A stretch of 50,342 nucleotides of DNA from Candidatus Poribacteria bacterium. Lineage in GTDB: Bacteria; Poribacteria; WGA-4E; GCA-2687025. Of this stretch, positions 26,292 to 33,654 are shown one piece after another. The notes beneath the pieces were generated by a model. It worked only from the letters and a program-made list of their open reading frames with translations. It ran no database searches and had not been told where the DNA came from. Numbering within the stretch: position 1 is the stretch's first letter; the number at the start of each line of letters is the position of its first letter. Made by a program: the position numbers and the translations under genes. The stretch is from the NCBI GenBank assembly GCA_016866785.1, contig VGLH01000012.1, positions 1-50,342 on the forward strand. Direction: 5' to 3'.

Positions 26292-27555
26292 ACCGCAAGT
26301 CAGTGCCATCACCGGGTCCAAACAGGTCGAGGGTGTAGGACGGCATCGAGCCGCCGCGCTCAGGCGCGGTGAAGAACATCGAGAATGGCTTCGCGAGCGG
26401 AAGCGTGATTGGCTCGCCGTCGCGATCCACGGGCAGCATCCAGTTTCCGGACGTCGCCGAGCCGTTGTTCACCCGCGAGGTGACCTGGCAGACGACCCAG
26501 AGCCCTTCGGGAGTGGCATGGAACCGGGCGTACCCGGGCATGGGGGTTCTCAGGTTCTCACCGCCCGAAAGCAGCTCGCGGCTTTCGACCACAGCGCCAT
26601 CCCGCACGACGACGTAGCACAGATGCGCCGTCAGCGCAGTGTCGAGGAAGAACCGGTCTCGCATCGCTGCTGACTGGACAGGTCGTTTTATGTAGAGCAG
26701 ATGCGCTGAACTGTCCGACCCGATCCACATGTCTAGGTTGAGGATGTGCCCAGCGGTGTCCTCGACGGAATCGATCTCGATGGGAGCCGCGAACCCACGC
26801 GACGTCACGTCGGGCGTCCAAGTGTAGAAGAGACGCCGGAACACATAGTCCCATTGTGACCCGGTCGACTCGAACTTGAACCGTCGCCACGCTTCTACCG
26901 GCTCGACGATGTCGCCAATCGCCATCACGTGCCCTGCGCGGCGGCGCAGCGCCACTTGGGGGTAGCACGAGCGGATCGGGAACGCGATGCGTCCTCGTGC
27001 AGCCCAGTTGCCCTCTGCCCCTCGCCATGACCAGAACTGGTCGCCGGTGGGCGCATCGATGTTGAGCAGCAATAGCTCGCCGCGCTCTCCGTCTGCGGCG
27101 ACACCACGGTATGAGTGGTCTGTGAACCGAGCCCCCGGTTCCCAGATCGGTCGATGGATCACAGGCTGCCGGTACGGGGCGCCGGCTGAGAACTCGAGGA
27201 GTTGGGGCTCACACGCCTCATACTGGGCCCCGGCGGGTCGCGTGGACGGGTTCGCCGAGAGGAACAACCTGCCATCCCGGAAGCCGACCAATGGGCACGG
27301 CTCACGTTGGCGGAACTCGCCATCGGCGTAGGCGAGCTCCCAGGCGGAGCCCTCGCGTCCTGCGAACAGCCGCGCGCGCGTGTTGCACAGTGGCGGGACG
27401 CTCCGCGACGCCTCCATGGCTTGTACCAGCACCATCGAGCCGTGACGGAAGACCAGCGGGGAACCGTAGCACCAATACGGTCCAGCGCCGTTGCCAGGGG
27501 GATCGCACGCCCCGATGACGACATCCTCTTCGACTCGAGGACGAAGACTTACCAC
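26266..27555 (-). CDS. Hypothetical protein, beta-propeller/BNR-like
   Basis: Protein of 429 residues, not recognised with certainty. The regular spacing of Trp/Tyr-Gly-rich strands and phrases such as YWCYGSPLVFRHGSMVLVQA, DGRLFLSAN, YRGVAADGERGELLLLNIDA and GYARFHATPEGLWVVCQV suggests a sialidase/BNR-type beta-propeller as found in putative glycan-active proteins. No catalytic motif can be named. The GTG start at 27555 is strongly supported by GGAGGG 7 bases upstream. No clear signal peptide. It is followed with overlap by the TPR/thioredoxin-like gene. Confidence 0.6.
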   Translation of the reverse strand: MVSLRPRVEEDVVIGACDPPGNGAGPYWCYGSPLVFRHGSMVLVQAMEASRSVPPLCNTRARLFAGREGSAWELAYADGEFRQREPCPLVGFRDGRLFLSANPSTRPAGAQYEACEPQLLEFSAGAPYRQPVIHRPIWEPGARFTDHSYRGVAADGERGELLLLNIDAPTGDQFWSWRGAEGNWAARGRIAFPIRSCYPQVALRRRAGHVMAIGDIVEPVEAWRRFKFESTGSQWDYVFRRLFYTWTPDVTSRGFAAPIEIDSVEDTAGHILNLDMWIGSDSSAHLLYIKRPVQSAAMRDRFFLDTALTAHLCYVVVRDGAVVESRELLSGGENLRTPMPGYARFHATPEGLWVVCQVTSRVNNGSATSGNWMLPVDRDGEPITLPLAKPFSMFFTAPERGGSMPSYTLDLFGPGDGTDLRYARVSLSA

Positions 27556-27633
27556 GTTCCAGCCCTCCCTGCCGCGTCGCGTTCGACACTCGTCCGAGAC
27601 CGATCACAGCGACGTGCGACCCAACCGAGGCGC

Positions 27634-28116
27634 TTAGCCTGCGGATGGCGCGATTGTGTAAGCCTGTATGACGGAGTTGACGAGCAGTCGGGAACAGATC
27701 CGCTCGACGTCGGTTCTGCCCAACGGTCCTGATAGGTAGACCCGCCTGCCCGTCGCCACTCGCTCCACACCCGGAATGCCGATGTCGCGCGCGCCTTTCA
27801 GGGCGCTCTCACCGACGGCGTCTGTGACTCCCGGCTTCAGCCGGACCTCGATCGCCCAGTCCATCCCGGCTGGAACCTGAAGCATCCCGTCATCGATTCG
27901 GACGACGGCTTCCTCGGCGATCCTGTCCGCGAGCAGACGGAACGCCATCGCCTCAACGTCAGCCTCTTGCGCGCCGCCCTCGACCCAGTACGCGCTCGCG
28001 CACCGCGCGTGGACGCCATCGGCGATGCCAAGATCGGCGATGTCGTGCTCCACTTGGCGTGAGGCGGCGTCTGCCAATCCTTCTCGAACGAAGACCTCGA
28101 CAACCCACCGCTGCAT
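27634..28116 (-). CDS. Tandem PurS-like protein (FGAR amidotransferase PurS-type domains)
   Basis: Protein of 160 residues made of two PurS-type domains. The second is clear: WAIEVRLKPGVTDAVGESAL, the helix ALKGARDIGIPGVERVATGRRVYLSG and the closing DVERICSRLLVNSVIQAYTI, matching the C-x-K-L-L-x-N-x-V-I-x-x-Y end of PurS. The first half (VVEVFVREGLADAASRQVEH ... DVEAMAFRLLADRIAEEAVV) repeats the same layout. PurS normally acts as a small dimer bridging PurL and PurQ in purine synthesis. A tandem pair occurs at the N-terminus of some PurSL fusions and of large FGAR amidotransferases. Here it ends in a true TAA, and purL and purQ are not adjacent. GGAGG lies 11 bases before the ATG. Confidence 0.75.
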   Translation of the reverse strand: MQRWVVEVFVREGLADAASRQVEHDIADLGIADGVHARCASAYWVEGGAQEADVEAMAFRLLADRIAEEAVVRIDDGMLQVPAGMDWAIEVRLKPGVTDAVGESALKGARDIGIPGVERVATGRRVYLSGPLGRTDVERICSRLLVNSVIQAYTIAPSAG

Positions 28117-28122
28117 GGCGCG

Positions 28123-28683
28123 CTAGTCCTCCCTCGACGGCGACGATGGTACCACATAGCCGGTTGGATAGACCTGAACGTTCCCGATCGTTGTGCGGAA
28201 CACCCCCTGCTTCGGCGTCACCAGCGCAATGTCCATCTCGCCCAGCACGGAGTCGGCTTCCTGGTCCGCGTTGATGGCATGATAAGGCACGATACCGAGG
28301 AGGGAGCGATACGAATCGACGTAGGCGATGTTCCAGTGCAGGTCTCGAAGCCGTCCGAGGTAGATTTCCTTGTGCCGCTGCCCGCTCTTCAGAGACCAGA
28401 CGCTGACGCGCGTGTCCAGTTCCGAGCTCGGAAGAGGGGACATGCCAACGCTCGAAAGGATGCTGCTCTCCCAGTAGAGGCGGTTGCCCGTGTCGGTGGT
28501 CAGGAAAACCTCGACCCGGATCCCATCCGCGTAGAGCTGCGCGGCAGCCTCGATGCCGCCAAGGTTCTGGATCGTCTGCGAGTCGCACCCAATGCTTGCG
28601 AAAGCGAGTGCCGCGAGCACGACGAGCGCGGCTGCCGCCAACCGGTCTGCCGACGGTAACGTTCGCCGGACTCGATGGTTCAC
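28123..28683 (-). CDS. Putative lipoprotein of unknown function
   Basis: Protein of 186 residues. The N-terminus MNHRVRRTLPSADR, then LAAAALVVLAALAFASIGC, looks like a lipoprotein signal peptide with the cysteine at the end of the hydrophobic stretch; the lipobox SIGC is not ideal. The mature part has mixed beta-type sequence (IRVEVFLTTDTGNRLYW, VSVWSLKSGQRHKEIYLG) and is not recognised. The GTG start at 28683 overlaps the AgaS-type gene's stop (GTGA) and has GGGAG 7 bases upstream, so the two are coupled. The next gene starts 6 bp after its stop. Confidence 0.65.
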   Translation of the reverse strand: MNHRVRRTLPSADRLAAAALVVLAALAFASIGCDSQTIQNLGGIEAAAQLYADGIRVEVFLTTDTGNRLYWESSILSSVGMSPLPSSELDTRVSVWSLKSGQRHKEIYLGRLRDLHWNIAYVDSYRSLLGIVPYHAINADQEADSVLGEMDIALVTPKQGVFRTTIGNVQVYPTGYVVPSSPSRED

Positions 28684-29882
28684 TCGCGATCTCCCGGCAT
28701 CCCGGATCCGTCTGCCTCGACATGGGGATGGATGGTCACGCCCTGCACGACACGGCTGTATGACCCGTTGGGCCCTGCCGGATCATCGGGATCGATCCCG
28801 AGCGCGATGGCGCGAAAGACCCCGAGCATCTGACCCACGACGACGGCGATGGGAGCCCGGAACTCGTCAGGCACGTCCGAGTATCCGTGAGGCGAGACGA
28901 TGGTGTCCGTCGGTACGGAGGGCGCGTCGCAGTCTTCACCGACGAGGATGCGCGGCGTATCCGCCACCTGTGCCAGCAGGTCTCTCTCGTACCTCCGCGC
29001 GTGACTCGTGGACGCCGACAGAAATGCCACAACCAACGCGCGCTCCGAAAGCGCGGCGATGGGCCCGTGACGGAAGCCGAGAAATGTCTCTGACTGCGTC
29101 ATCACGGTTCCGCGCGTCAGCTCCTGCATTTTCAGAGCCGACTCGGTGGCTGCTGCGTGCAGCCCGCCAGTGCCGAGGTAGAAGGCACGTTCGAGGCTTC
29201 CGCCAACCGCATCCGAGATCCGGTCAGACTCCGTGTCGATGAGGTCTTCGGCGCATCGGGCGAGTTTGGCAGTCAGCGACATGAGCCCATCCGGGTCGGC
29301 GAGCCAATACCCCGCCAGCACCATGTTCGTGTATGAACTGGTCATCGCCAATCCCTGATCGTGCGTCTCCGGCGGCAGGACGGTGAGCGAGTAGGACCGG
29401 GGATGCCGTAGCGCCAGTTGAGCGAGCTGTCCGTCGGGATTGCAGGTCACGATCCAGTGGCGAATGGCGTCTGTGTCCTCGCTCAACGCCACTCGCAGCG
29501 TCTCGCAGCTCTCCGGACTGTTCCCAGACCGTGCGAAGTGAACCATCAGCGCCGGGCGACGGATCGGGAGGGCGCGATCGGGCTCTGCGATGATGTCCGT
29601 TGTCGCGCACGCGTACGCTGGAATGCCACGACGATACCGTACAGCGGGGGCGACCGTTCTGCCGACGTAGTCGCTTGTGCCGGCGCCGCAGAAGACGATG
29701 GTCTTCAAACCCGACAGGTCGCGCAGGTCTTCGGGAGCCGCGTCCGAGAGCAGCTCTGCCGTGCGCATCCAGGTCCAGGGCTGCTGGACGATCTCTCTCG
29801 CAGTCACGCATCCGTCCACTCGCCGCGCGATGGCGGTTGTGCGTTCGGCGCGTCGTCGCAGATAGTGTTCGACGGTTGTCAA
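28680..29882 (-). CDS. AgaS-type SIS-domain sugar-phosphate isomerase/deaminase
   Basis: Two SIS domains in 400 residues, resembling AgaS (galactosamine-6-phosphate deaminase/isomerase, formerly tagatose-6-phosphate aldose isomerase) and GlmS-like isomerases. Signature segments are IVFCGAGTSDYVGRTVAP, HFARSGNSPESCETL and YLGTGGLHAAATESALKMQELTRG, followed by ETFLGFRHGPIAAL. The TTG at 29882 is chosen because GGAG lies 7 bases upstream and gives the normal family length; the upstream ATG at 30080 would add 66 non-conserved residues. A GatY/KbaY-like aldolase at 6559-7611 might act on a related sugar phosphate, though it is far away. Precise substrate unknown. Confidence 0.85.
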   Translation of the reverse strand: MTTVEHYLRRRAERTTAIARRVDGCVTAREIVQQPWTWMRTAELLSDAAPEDLRDLSGLKTIVFCGAGTSDYVGRTVAPAVRYRRGIPAYACATTDIIAEPDRALPIRRPALMVHFARSGNSPESCETLRVALSEDTDAIRHWIVTCNPDGQLAQLALRHPRSYSLTVLPPETHDQGLAMTSSYTNMVLAGYWLADPDGLMSLTAKLARCAEDLIDTESDRISDAVGGSLERAFYLGTGGLHAAATESALKMQELTRGTVMTQSETFLGFRHGPIAALSERALVVAFLSASTSHARRYERDLLAQVADTPRILVGEDCDAPSVPTDTIVSPHGYSDVPDEFRAPIAVVVGQMLGVFRAIALGIDPDDPAGPNGSYSRVVQGVTIHPHVEADGSGMPGDRE

Positions 29883-29931
29883 CGGTGTTCTCCGACGGAC
29901 GCATGCGGCGGCTGAGCAAGCCCGCCGAACC

Positions 29932-29960
29932 TTGACTGGCGGATGCGACGATTCTACAAT
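29932..29960 (+). promoter_or_regulatory. Strong sigma-70-type promoter of the dcw cluster
   Basis: A -35 TTGACT (29932-29937) and a -10 TACAAT (29955-29960) are spaced by exactly 17 bp, each one mismatch from consensus. Transcription would start near 29967, leaving a leader of about 245 nt before rsmH. It is the best promoter match noticed in the window. Its -10 overlaps that of a leftward promoter. Confidence 0.7.
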
Positions 29961-29979
29961 AGCCAATGGTCGTTGGCGA
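29951..29979 (-). promoter_or_regulatory. Candidate promoter of the AgaS-type gene unit, overlapping the dcw promoter
   Basis: On the minus strand, TCGCCA (29979-29974) and TAGAAT (29956-29951) are spaced by 17 bp. Transcription would start near 29944, about 62 nt before the TTG start. The two -10 boxes share bases 29955-29956, so the polymerases would exclude each other. Confidence 0.4.
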
Positions 29980-30212
29980 GTCTGGATGGTTGGCTCTGGG
30001 CGGTCCGACCATCGTCTTCGTCGTTCGGGCCCGTCCGTAAGTCCGGCTAACGACCGTCTGTCTGGTACCCAGATGCTCACCGTTCACCACATGCCCAAGG
30101 TAGTCTATTCGTGCTTCACTCGTGAGTGCGAGGCATGCGTGTTGTCTCGCATCGCGGGTTCACGTGTTGCTGCGCAACGGGAATCGCGGGCACCTGAGGC
30201 GGCGTTCAGCCG
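29961..30212 (+). other. Long untranslated leader in front of rsmH; no mraZ
   Basis: About 250 bp between the dcw promoter and the rsmH ATG. No coding sequence resembling MraZ is found and no repeated GTGGG boxes (MraZ sites) are seen. A small hairpin, GTTGC-TGC-GCAAC, lies near 30167-30179, not followed by T residues. Otherwise nothing is recognised. Confidence 0.45.
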
Positions 30213-31130
30213 ATGACCATACCGGAACACCGACCGGTGCTGTTGGGCGAAGTGTTGACGTACCTCTCCCCCATGCCGGGGATGACGGTCGTGGACGCCA
30301 CCGTGGGGTTAGGCGGACACTCGGCGGCTGTCCTCGAAGCGACGGCTCCCGACGGAGTGGTCGTGGCGATGGACCAGGACCCCGACGCGCTGGCAATCGC
30401 ACGGGATCGCCTCGCGTCCTACGGGAACCGCGTCCGGTGGCACTCCGGGTCTTTTGCCATGTTTGGGGCGGCGTTGGACGCCGCAGGAGTCGGCAGCGTC
30501 GACGGAGTCCTCATGGACCTCGGTATGTCCTCATACCAGCTTGAACACTCCAAGCGGGGGTTCTCGTTTCTACGCGATGAACCGCTCGATATGCGGATGA
30601 ATCCCGAAACACGAGAGACCGCAGCCGACGTAGTGAATAGGTGGAGCCGAGACGACTTGGAGTGGATTCTGCGGACGTACGGCGAGGAGCGTTGGTCGAG
30701 GCGCATCGCGACCGGCATCGTCAGCGCCCGCGCGCAGCAGCCTCTGTCTACGACGGCGGACCTCGTTCGCGTGATCGACCGATGCGTGCCGCGACCACGG
30801 GGCAACCCAAGGGCGAGGATCCACCCGGCGACGCGCTCTTTCCAGGCGCTTCGTATCGCGGTGAACGATGAGTTGAGCGCCCTTGAAGCAGGAATCGACG
30901 CCGCGCTTCGTCGGCTGAAGGCAGGCGGTGTGCTGTGCGTCATCGCATTCCACTCCTTGGAGGATCGCGTCGTGAAGCATCGGCTGCGCGGCGCCGCAGG
31001 AGTGGGCGTTGACGCCGCCGAGTTCGAGCTGTTGACCAAGAAGCCCGTCGTCGCATCGGCAGACGAGGTGGCGTCGAACCCTCGGGCGAGGAGCGCCAAG
31101 CTCCGAGCCATTCGACGTCTGGCAGTCTGA
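30213..31130 (+). CDS. rsmH: 16S rRNA (cytosine(1402)-N(4))-methyltransferase RsmH
   Basis: SAM-dependent N4-methylation of C1402 in the 16S rRNA decoding site; 305 residues, normal length. It opens with HRPVLLGEVLTYLSPMPGMTVVDATVGLGGHSAAVLEA, the RsmH N-terminus with the SAM-binding glycine loop. VLMDLGMSSYQLEHSKRGFSF and PLDMRMNPE follow, and near the C-terminus VIAFHSLEDRVVKHRL. First gene of the dcw cluster, as usual, but without mraZ before it. A GAGG 14 bases upstream is the only Shine-Dalgarno candidate for the ATG. Confidence 0.96.
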   Translation: MTIPEHRPVLLGEVLTYLSPMPGMTVVDATVGLGGHSAAVLEATAPDGVVVAMDQDPDALAIARDRLASYGNRVRWHSGSFAMFGAALDAAGVGSVDGVLMDLGMSSYQLEHSKRGFSFLRDEPLDMRMNPETRETAADVVNRWSRDDLEWILRTYGEERWSRRIATGIVSARAQQPLSTTADLVRVIDRCVPRPRGNPRARIHPATRSFQALRIAVNDELSALEAGIDAALRRLKAGGVLCVIAFHSLEDRVVKHRLRGAAGVGVDAAEFELLTKKPVVASADEVASNPRARSAKLRAIRRLAV

Positions 31131-31150
31131 CACGAAGCGCACGGACTCGC

Positions 31151-31199
31151 GGCGCTCCGGCGCCGATCATCGACGTGTTGGACCGGCAGGTGTGCCGGT
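31151..31199 (+). repeat. Two GC-rich inverted repeats between rsmH and ftsL
   Basis: Hairpin 1 has arms GGCGC (31151-31155) and GCGCC (31160-31164) with loop TCCG. Hairpin 2 has arms ACCGGCA (31182-31188) and TGCCGGT (31193-31199) with loop GGTG. Neither is followed by T residues, so they are not intrinsic terminators. The second ends 20 bp before the ftsL ATG and could affect mRNA processing or ftsL translation. Confidence 0.45.
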
Positions 31200-31219
31200 A
31201 TCAGAAGGCATTCCACCCG

Positions 31220-31747
31220 ATGAGACCTGATCGCTCATCCGCCTCAGCCACGCCGAACGAGTCGTTGTCGCCCGCACGACGGTCGGCAGACGACGCGTTG
31301 CGGAAGGCACGAGGACGTTTCGTCCGCTACTACTTCGTCTGGGCCCTGCTGCTGCCTGTCGGGATCGCCCAAGCCTGGTTCGCTCAGGCTCGGCGGCACA
31401 TCGCTTACACGCTGCCCGACGTGGAGAACCAGATATCGCTGGTCCGGTCTCACATCGACCAACTCCACATCGAGAGCGAGTCGCTCAAGGCGCTTGCGAA
31501 CGTCGATGCGATGGCGAGCCGCCTCGGGTTCGTGAGACCGGAGTTGCCACCGATAGTGCTCGCGCCACTGGACCCCAGTCGGGTGCCAGGTCCTAGCGCG
31601 TCCAGCGCCGCCGGTCCCACGGCATCGACGACGGCTTCTGCCGCCCCAACGACGCAAGCCGGGCTGCTCCCGCTGAAGGTCCCTTTCGTTGGGAACCAGA
31701 GCCATAGCGTCGAGCGGGCAGCACCTCAGACGGAGCAACAGCCATGA
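31220..31747 (+). CDS. ftsL: Cell division protein FtsL-like
   Basis: Bitopic membrane protein of 175 residues in the FtsL position between rsmH and ftsI. A basic cytoplasmic part (RKARGRFVRYY) leads into one membrane helix (FVWALLLPVGIAQAWFA). A periplasmic coiled-coil-like stretch follows (DVENQISLVRSHIDQLHIES, then ESLKALANVDAMASRLGFVRP), the usual FtsL layout with the terminal -A-x-x-LGF-P- motif. The last 70 residues are a Pro/Ala/Ser/Thr-rich tail, which is unusual. The ATG at 31220 is preferred; a GTG at 31175 would read through a hairpin. FtsL with FtsB and FtsQ activates FtsW-FtsI. The stop overlaps ftsI (ATGA). Confidence 0.82.
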   Translation: MRPDRSSASATPNESLSPARRSADDALRKARGRFVRYYFVWALLLPVGIAQAWFAQARRHIAYTLPDVENQISLVRSHIDQLHIESESLKALANVDAMASRLGFVRPELPPIVLAPLDPSRVPGPSASSAAGPTASTTASAAPTTQAGLLPLKVPFVGNQSHSVERAAPQTEQQP

Positions 31748-33654
31748 GCCCGGTCCCCTTCGACAAACGGCTCCGCATCCTCCTTGCCGTCTCGCAGGTG
31801 TTGTTCGTGGTGCTGGTGGGGCGTCTGTTCCAGGTCCAATGGGCGCAGAGCGATCGGTTCGACGCGAGAAGCAAGCAGGAGCGCGCGATCGTCACGAGCA
31901 TGGTCAAGCGCGGAGCGGTGTTGGATCGCCGCCACCACGAGCTCGCCGTGACCAAGACGGTCTACTCGATCGGGGCGTATCCTCAGTTCTACCGCGATCT
32001 CATCACTCGCGGCGGGAAGTCTCCCGACGTCGTTTCCGAGCGGGTACAGCGCGTCGCCGAGATCGTCGCTCGTCACACGGACCAAACGGTCGAGTCCGTG
32101 CGCAACGCGCTCGAAAGCCCACGAGGCTTCGAGTGGATCCAGCGAAGGATCGAGTTCGCCAACATCCTCGCCATCGAGGACGAGCTGCGCGCCATCAAGA
32201 TGCTGTGGTTCCCGCGCAGCGCCCTCGTGTATGAGCCAGAGGAACGACGGTTCTACCCACGGGGTTCGCTCGCCGCGCAGACCATCGGGTTCACGAACAT
32301 CGACGGCGAAGGCATGGAGGGCGTCGAGCTCGCGTACGACAGCCGACTGAAGTCGCGACTCGTCGCCACGCGAACGCTGCAGGACGGCAAGGGAAGGTCG
32401 ATTGATCCGGTCGCAGTCGCTGCCGAAATTCCACAGAGCAGCGAGTGCGTCGTCCTGACGATTGACGAGCGGATTCAGTACACACTGCAGACGGAGCTGA
32501 CGAAGCAGATCGCCCAGTTCGAAGCCGCTGGCGGCGTCGGAATCGTCATGGATCCCAGCACCGGCGAAGTGCTCGCGATGGCGAGCATCCCAGACTACGA
32601 CCTGAACCACTACAACGACCCGGATATCGCGCCGGTCGTCCGACGTAACCGCGCGACGTGGTGGCCCTATGAGCCCGGATCCGTGTTCAAGGTCGTGACA
32701 TTGGCAGCGCTGCTCGATTCCGGTCGTATGCCGTTGACCGAAACGATCCACTGCGAGAACGGGAGCTACAAGCCCCACCCCAAGATCAAGACGATCAGAG
32801 ACGCCCACCCATACGGACCTTTGACGTTCGCTGAGGTCATTCAGAAGTCCAGCAACATCGGCACGCTGAAGGCAGCCCAGCGGCTCAGCCAGCAGGAGTA
32901 CGCCGCATACGCCCGGAAACTGGGGCTGATGGCGACAACGGGCATCGACATCCCGTACGAGCGTCGCGGCAACATGGTTCAGCTCACGGATCCGAGCGTC
33001 TACTACGGAATGTACTTCGCACCGTGGGGGCAAGGTGTGTCGGTGACACCGCTCCAGATGCTGAACGCCGTCAACGCGATCGCGAACGGCGGAGTCCTGC
33101 TCAAGCCGCGCATCGTCAAGGAGATCGTCGACGCTGACGGCGTCGTGGTTGAGCAGTCGTCGCGTACTGAGGTCGGGCGAGCGATCAGCGAGTCGGCTGC
33201 GCGAGCTGCGACGGACGTGCTCGTCGGAGCCGTCGAGCGCGGCACAGGAACGGCAGCCAAGCTCGATGGGATCCGCGTCGCGGGAAAGACCGGGACGTCG
33301 CAGAAAGCCAGCGAAAGCCAACGCGGATACGAACACGGGCAGTATATGAGCAGCTTCGTCGGCTACTGGCCCGCTGAGAAGCCGCGCTACTCAATGCTCA
33401 TCGTGATCGACGAGCCGCATGGCCTTCACTACGGTGGGCAGGTGGCAGCGCCGGTCTTCCAGCGTGTGGCGACCCAAATCAACGCTTTCGAGCGGCTTGG
33501 TGACGTGTTCGAGGCGCAGATGCCCCGGATGCCGGAGGGACAGGAGTTCCGACGCAGCCGCAGCGAGGCTCCCAGCCTAGTTCCAGACGCGGTTGCCAGT
33601 CCCGCGATTGCCGCACGCGACTCCTTGCCGTCCACAGGGACCGCAGGCAGATGA
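31744..33654 (+). CDS. ftsI: Peptidoglycan D,D-transpeptidase FtsI (PBP3)
   Basis: Septal class B penicillin-binding protein, 636 residues. The N-terminal membrane anchor is LRILLAVSQVLFVVLVGRLFQVQ. The PBP dimerisation domain contains RGAVLDRRHHELAVT and AQTIGFTNIDGEGMEGVELAYD. The transpeptidase triad is SVFK in YEPGSVFKVVTLAALLDSG (catalytic serine), SSN in IQKSSNIGTLKAAQRL and KTGTS in VAGKTGTSQKAS. There is no PASTA domain. The C-terminal 60 residues are Arg/Ser/Pro-rich. It overlaps ftsL by 4 bp at its start and murE by 4 bp at its end (ATGA), so translation is coupled through the three genes. Confidence 0.95.
   Translation: MSPVPFDKRLRILLAVSQVLFVVLVGRLFQVQWAQSDRFDARSKQERAIVTSMVKRGAVLDRRHHELAVTKTVYSIGAYPQFYRDLITRGGKSPDVVSERVQRVAEIVARHTDQTVESVRNALESPRGFEWIQRRIEFANILAIEDELRAIKMLWFPRSALVYEPEERRFYPRGSLAAQTIGFTNIDGEGMEGVELAYDSRLKSRLVATRTLQDGKGRSIDPVAVAAEIPQSSECVVLTIDERIQYTLQTELTKQIAQFEAAGGVGIVMDPSTGEVLAMASIPDYDLNHYNDPDIAPVVRRNRATWWPYEPGSVFKVVTLAALLDSGRMPLTETIHCENGSYKPHPKIKTIRDAHPYGPLTFAEVIQKSSNIGTLKAAQRLSQQEYAAYARKLGLMATTGIDIPYERRGNMVQLTDPSVYYGMYFAPWGQGVSVTPLQMLNAVNAIANGGVLLKPRIVKEIVDADGVVVEQSSRTEVGRAISESAARAATDVLVGAVERGTGTAAKLDGIRVAGKTGTSQKASESQRGYEHGQYMSSFVGYWPAEKPRYSMLIVIDEPHGLHYGGQVAAPVFQRVATQINAFERLGDVFEAQMPRMPEGQEFRRSRSEAPSLVPDAVASPAIAARDSLPSTGTAGR

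Noticed and set aside
31726-33336. Long minus-strand open frame (536 codons) opposite ftsI
   Set aside because: It is the complementary shadow of ftsI, whose catalytic motifs are intact. The opposite frame has no recognisable domain.
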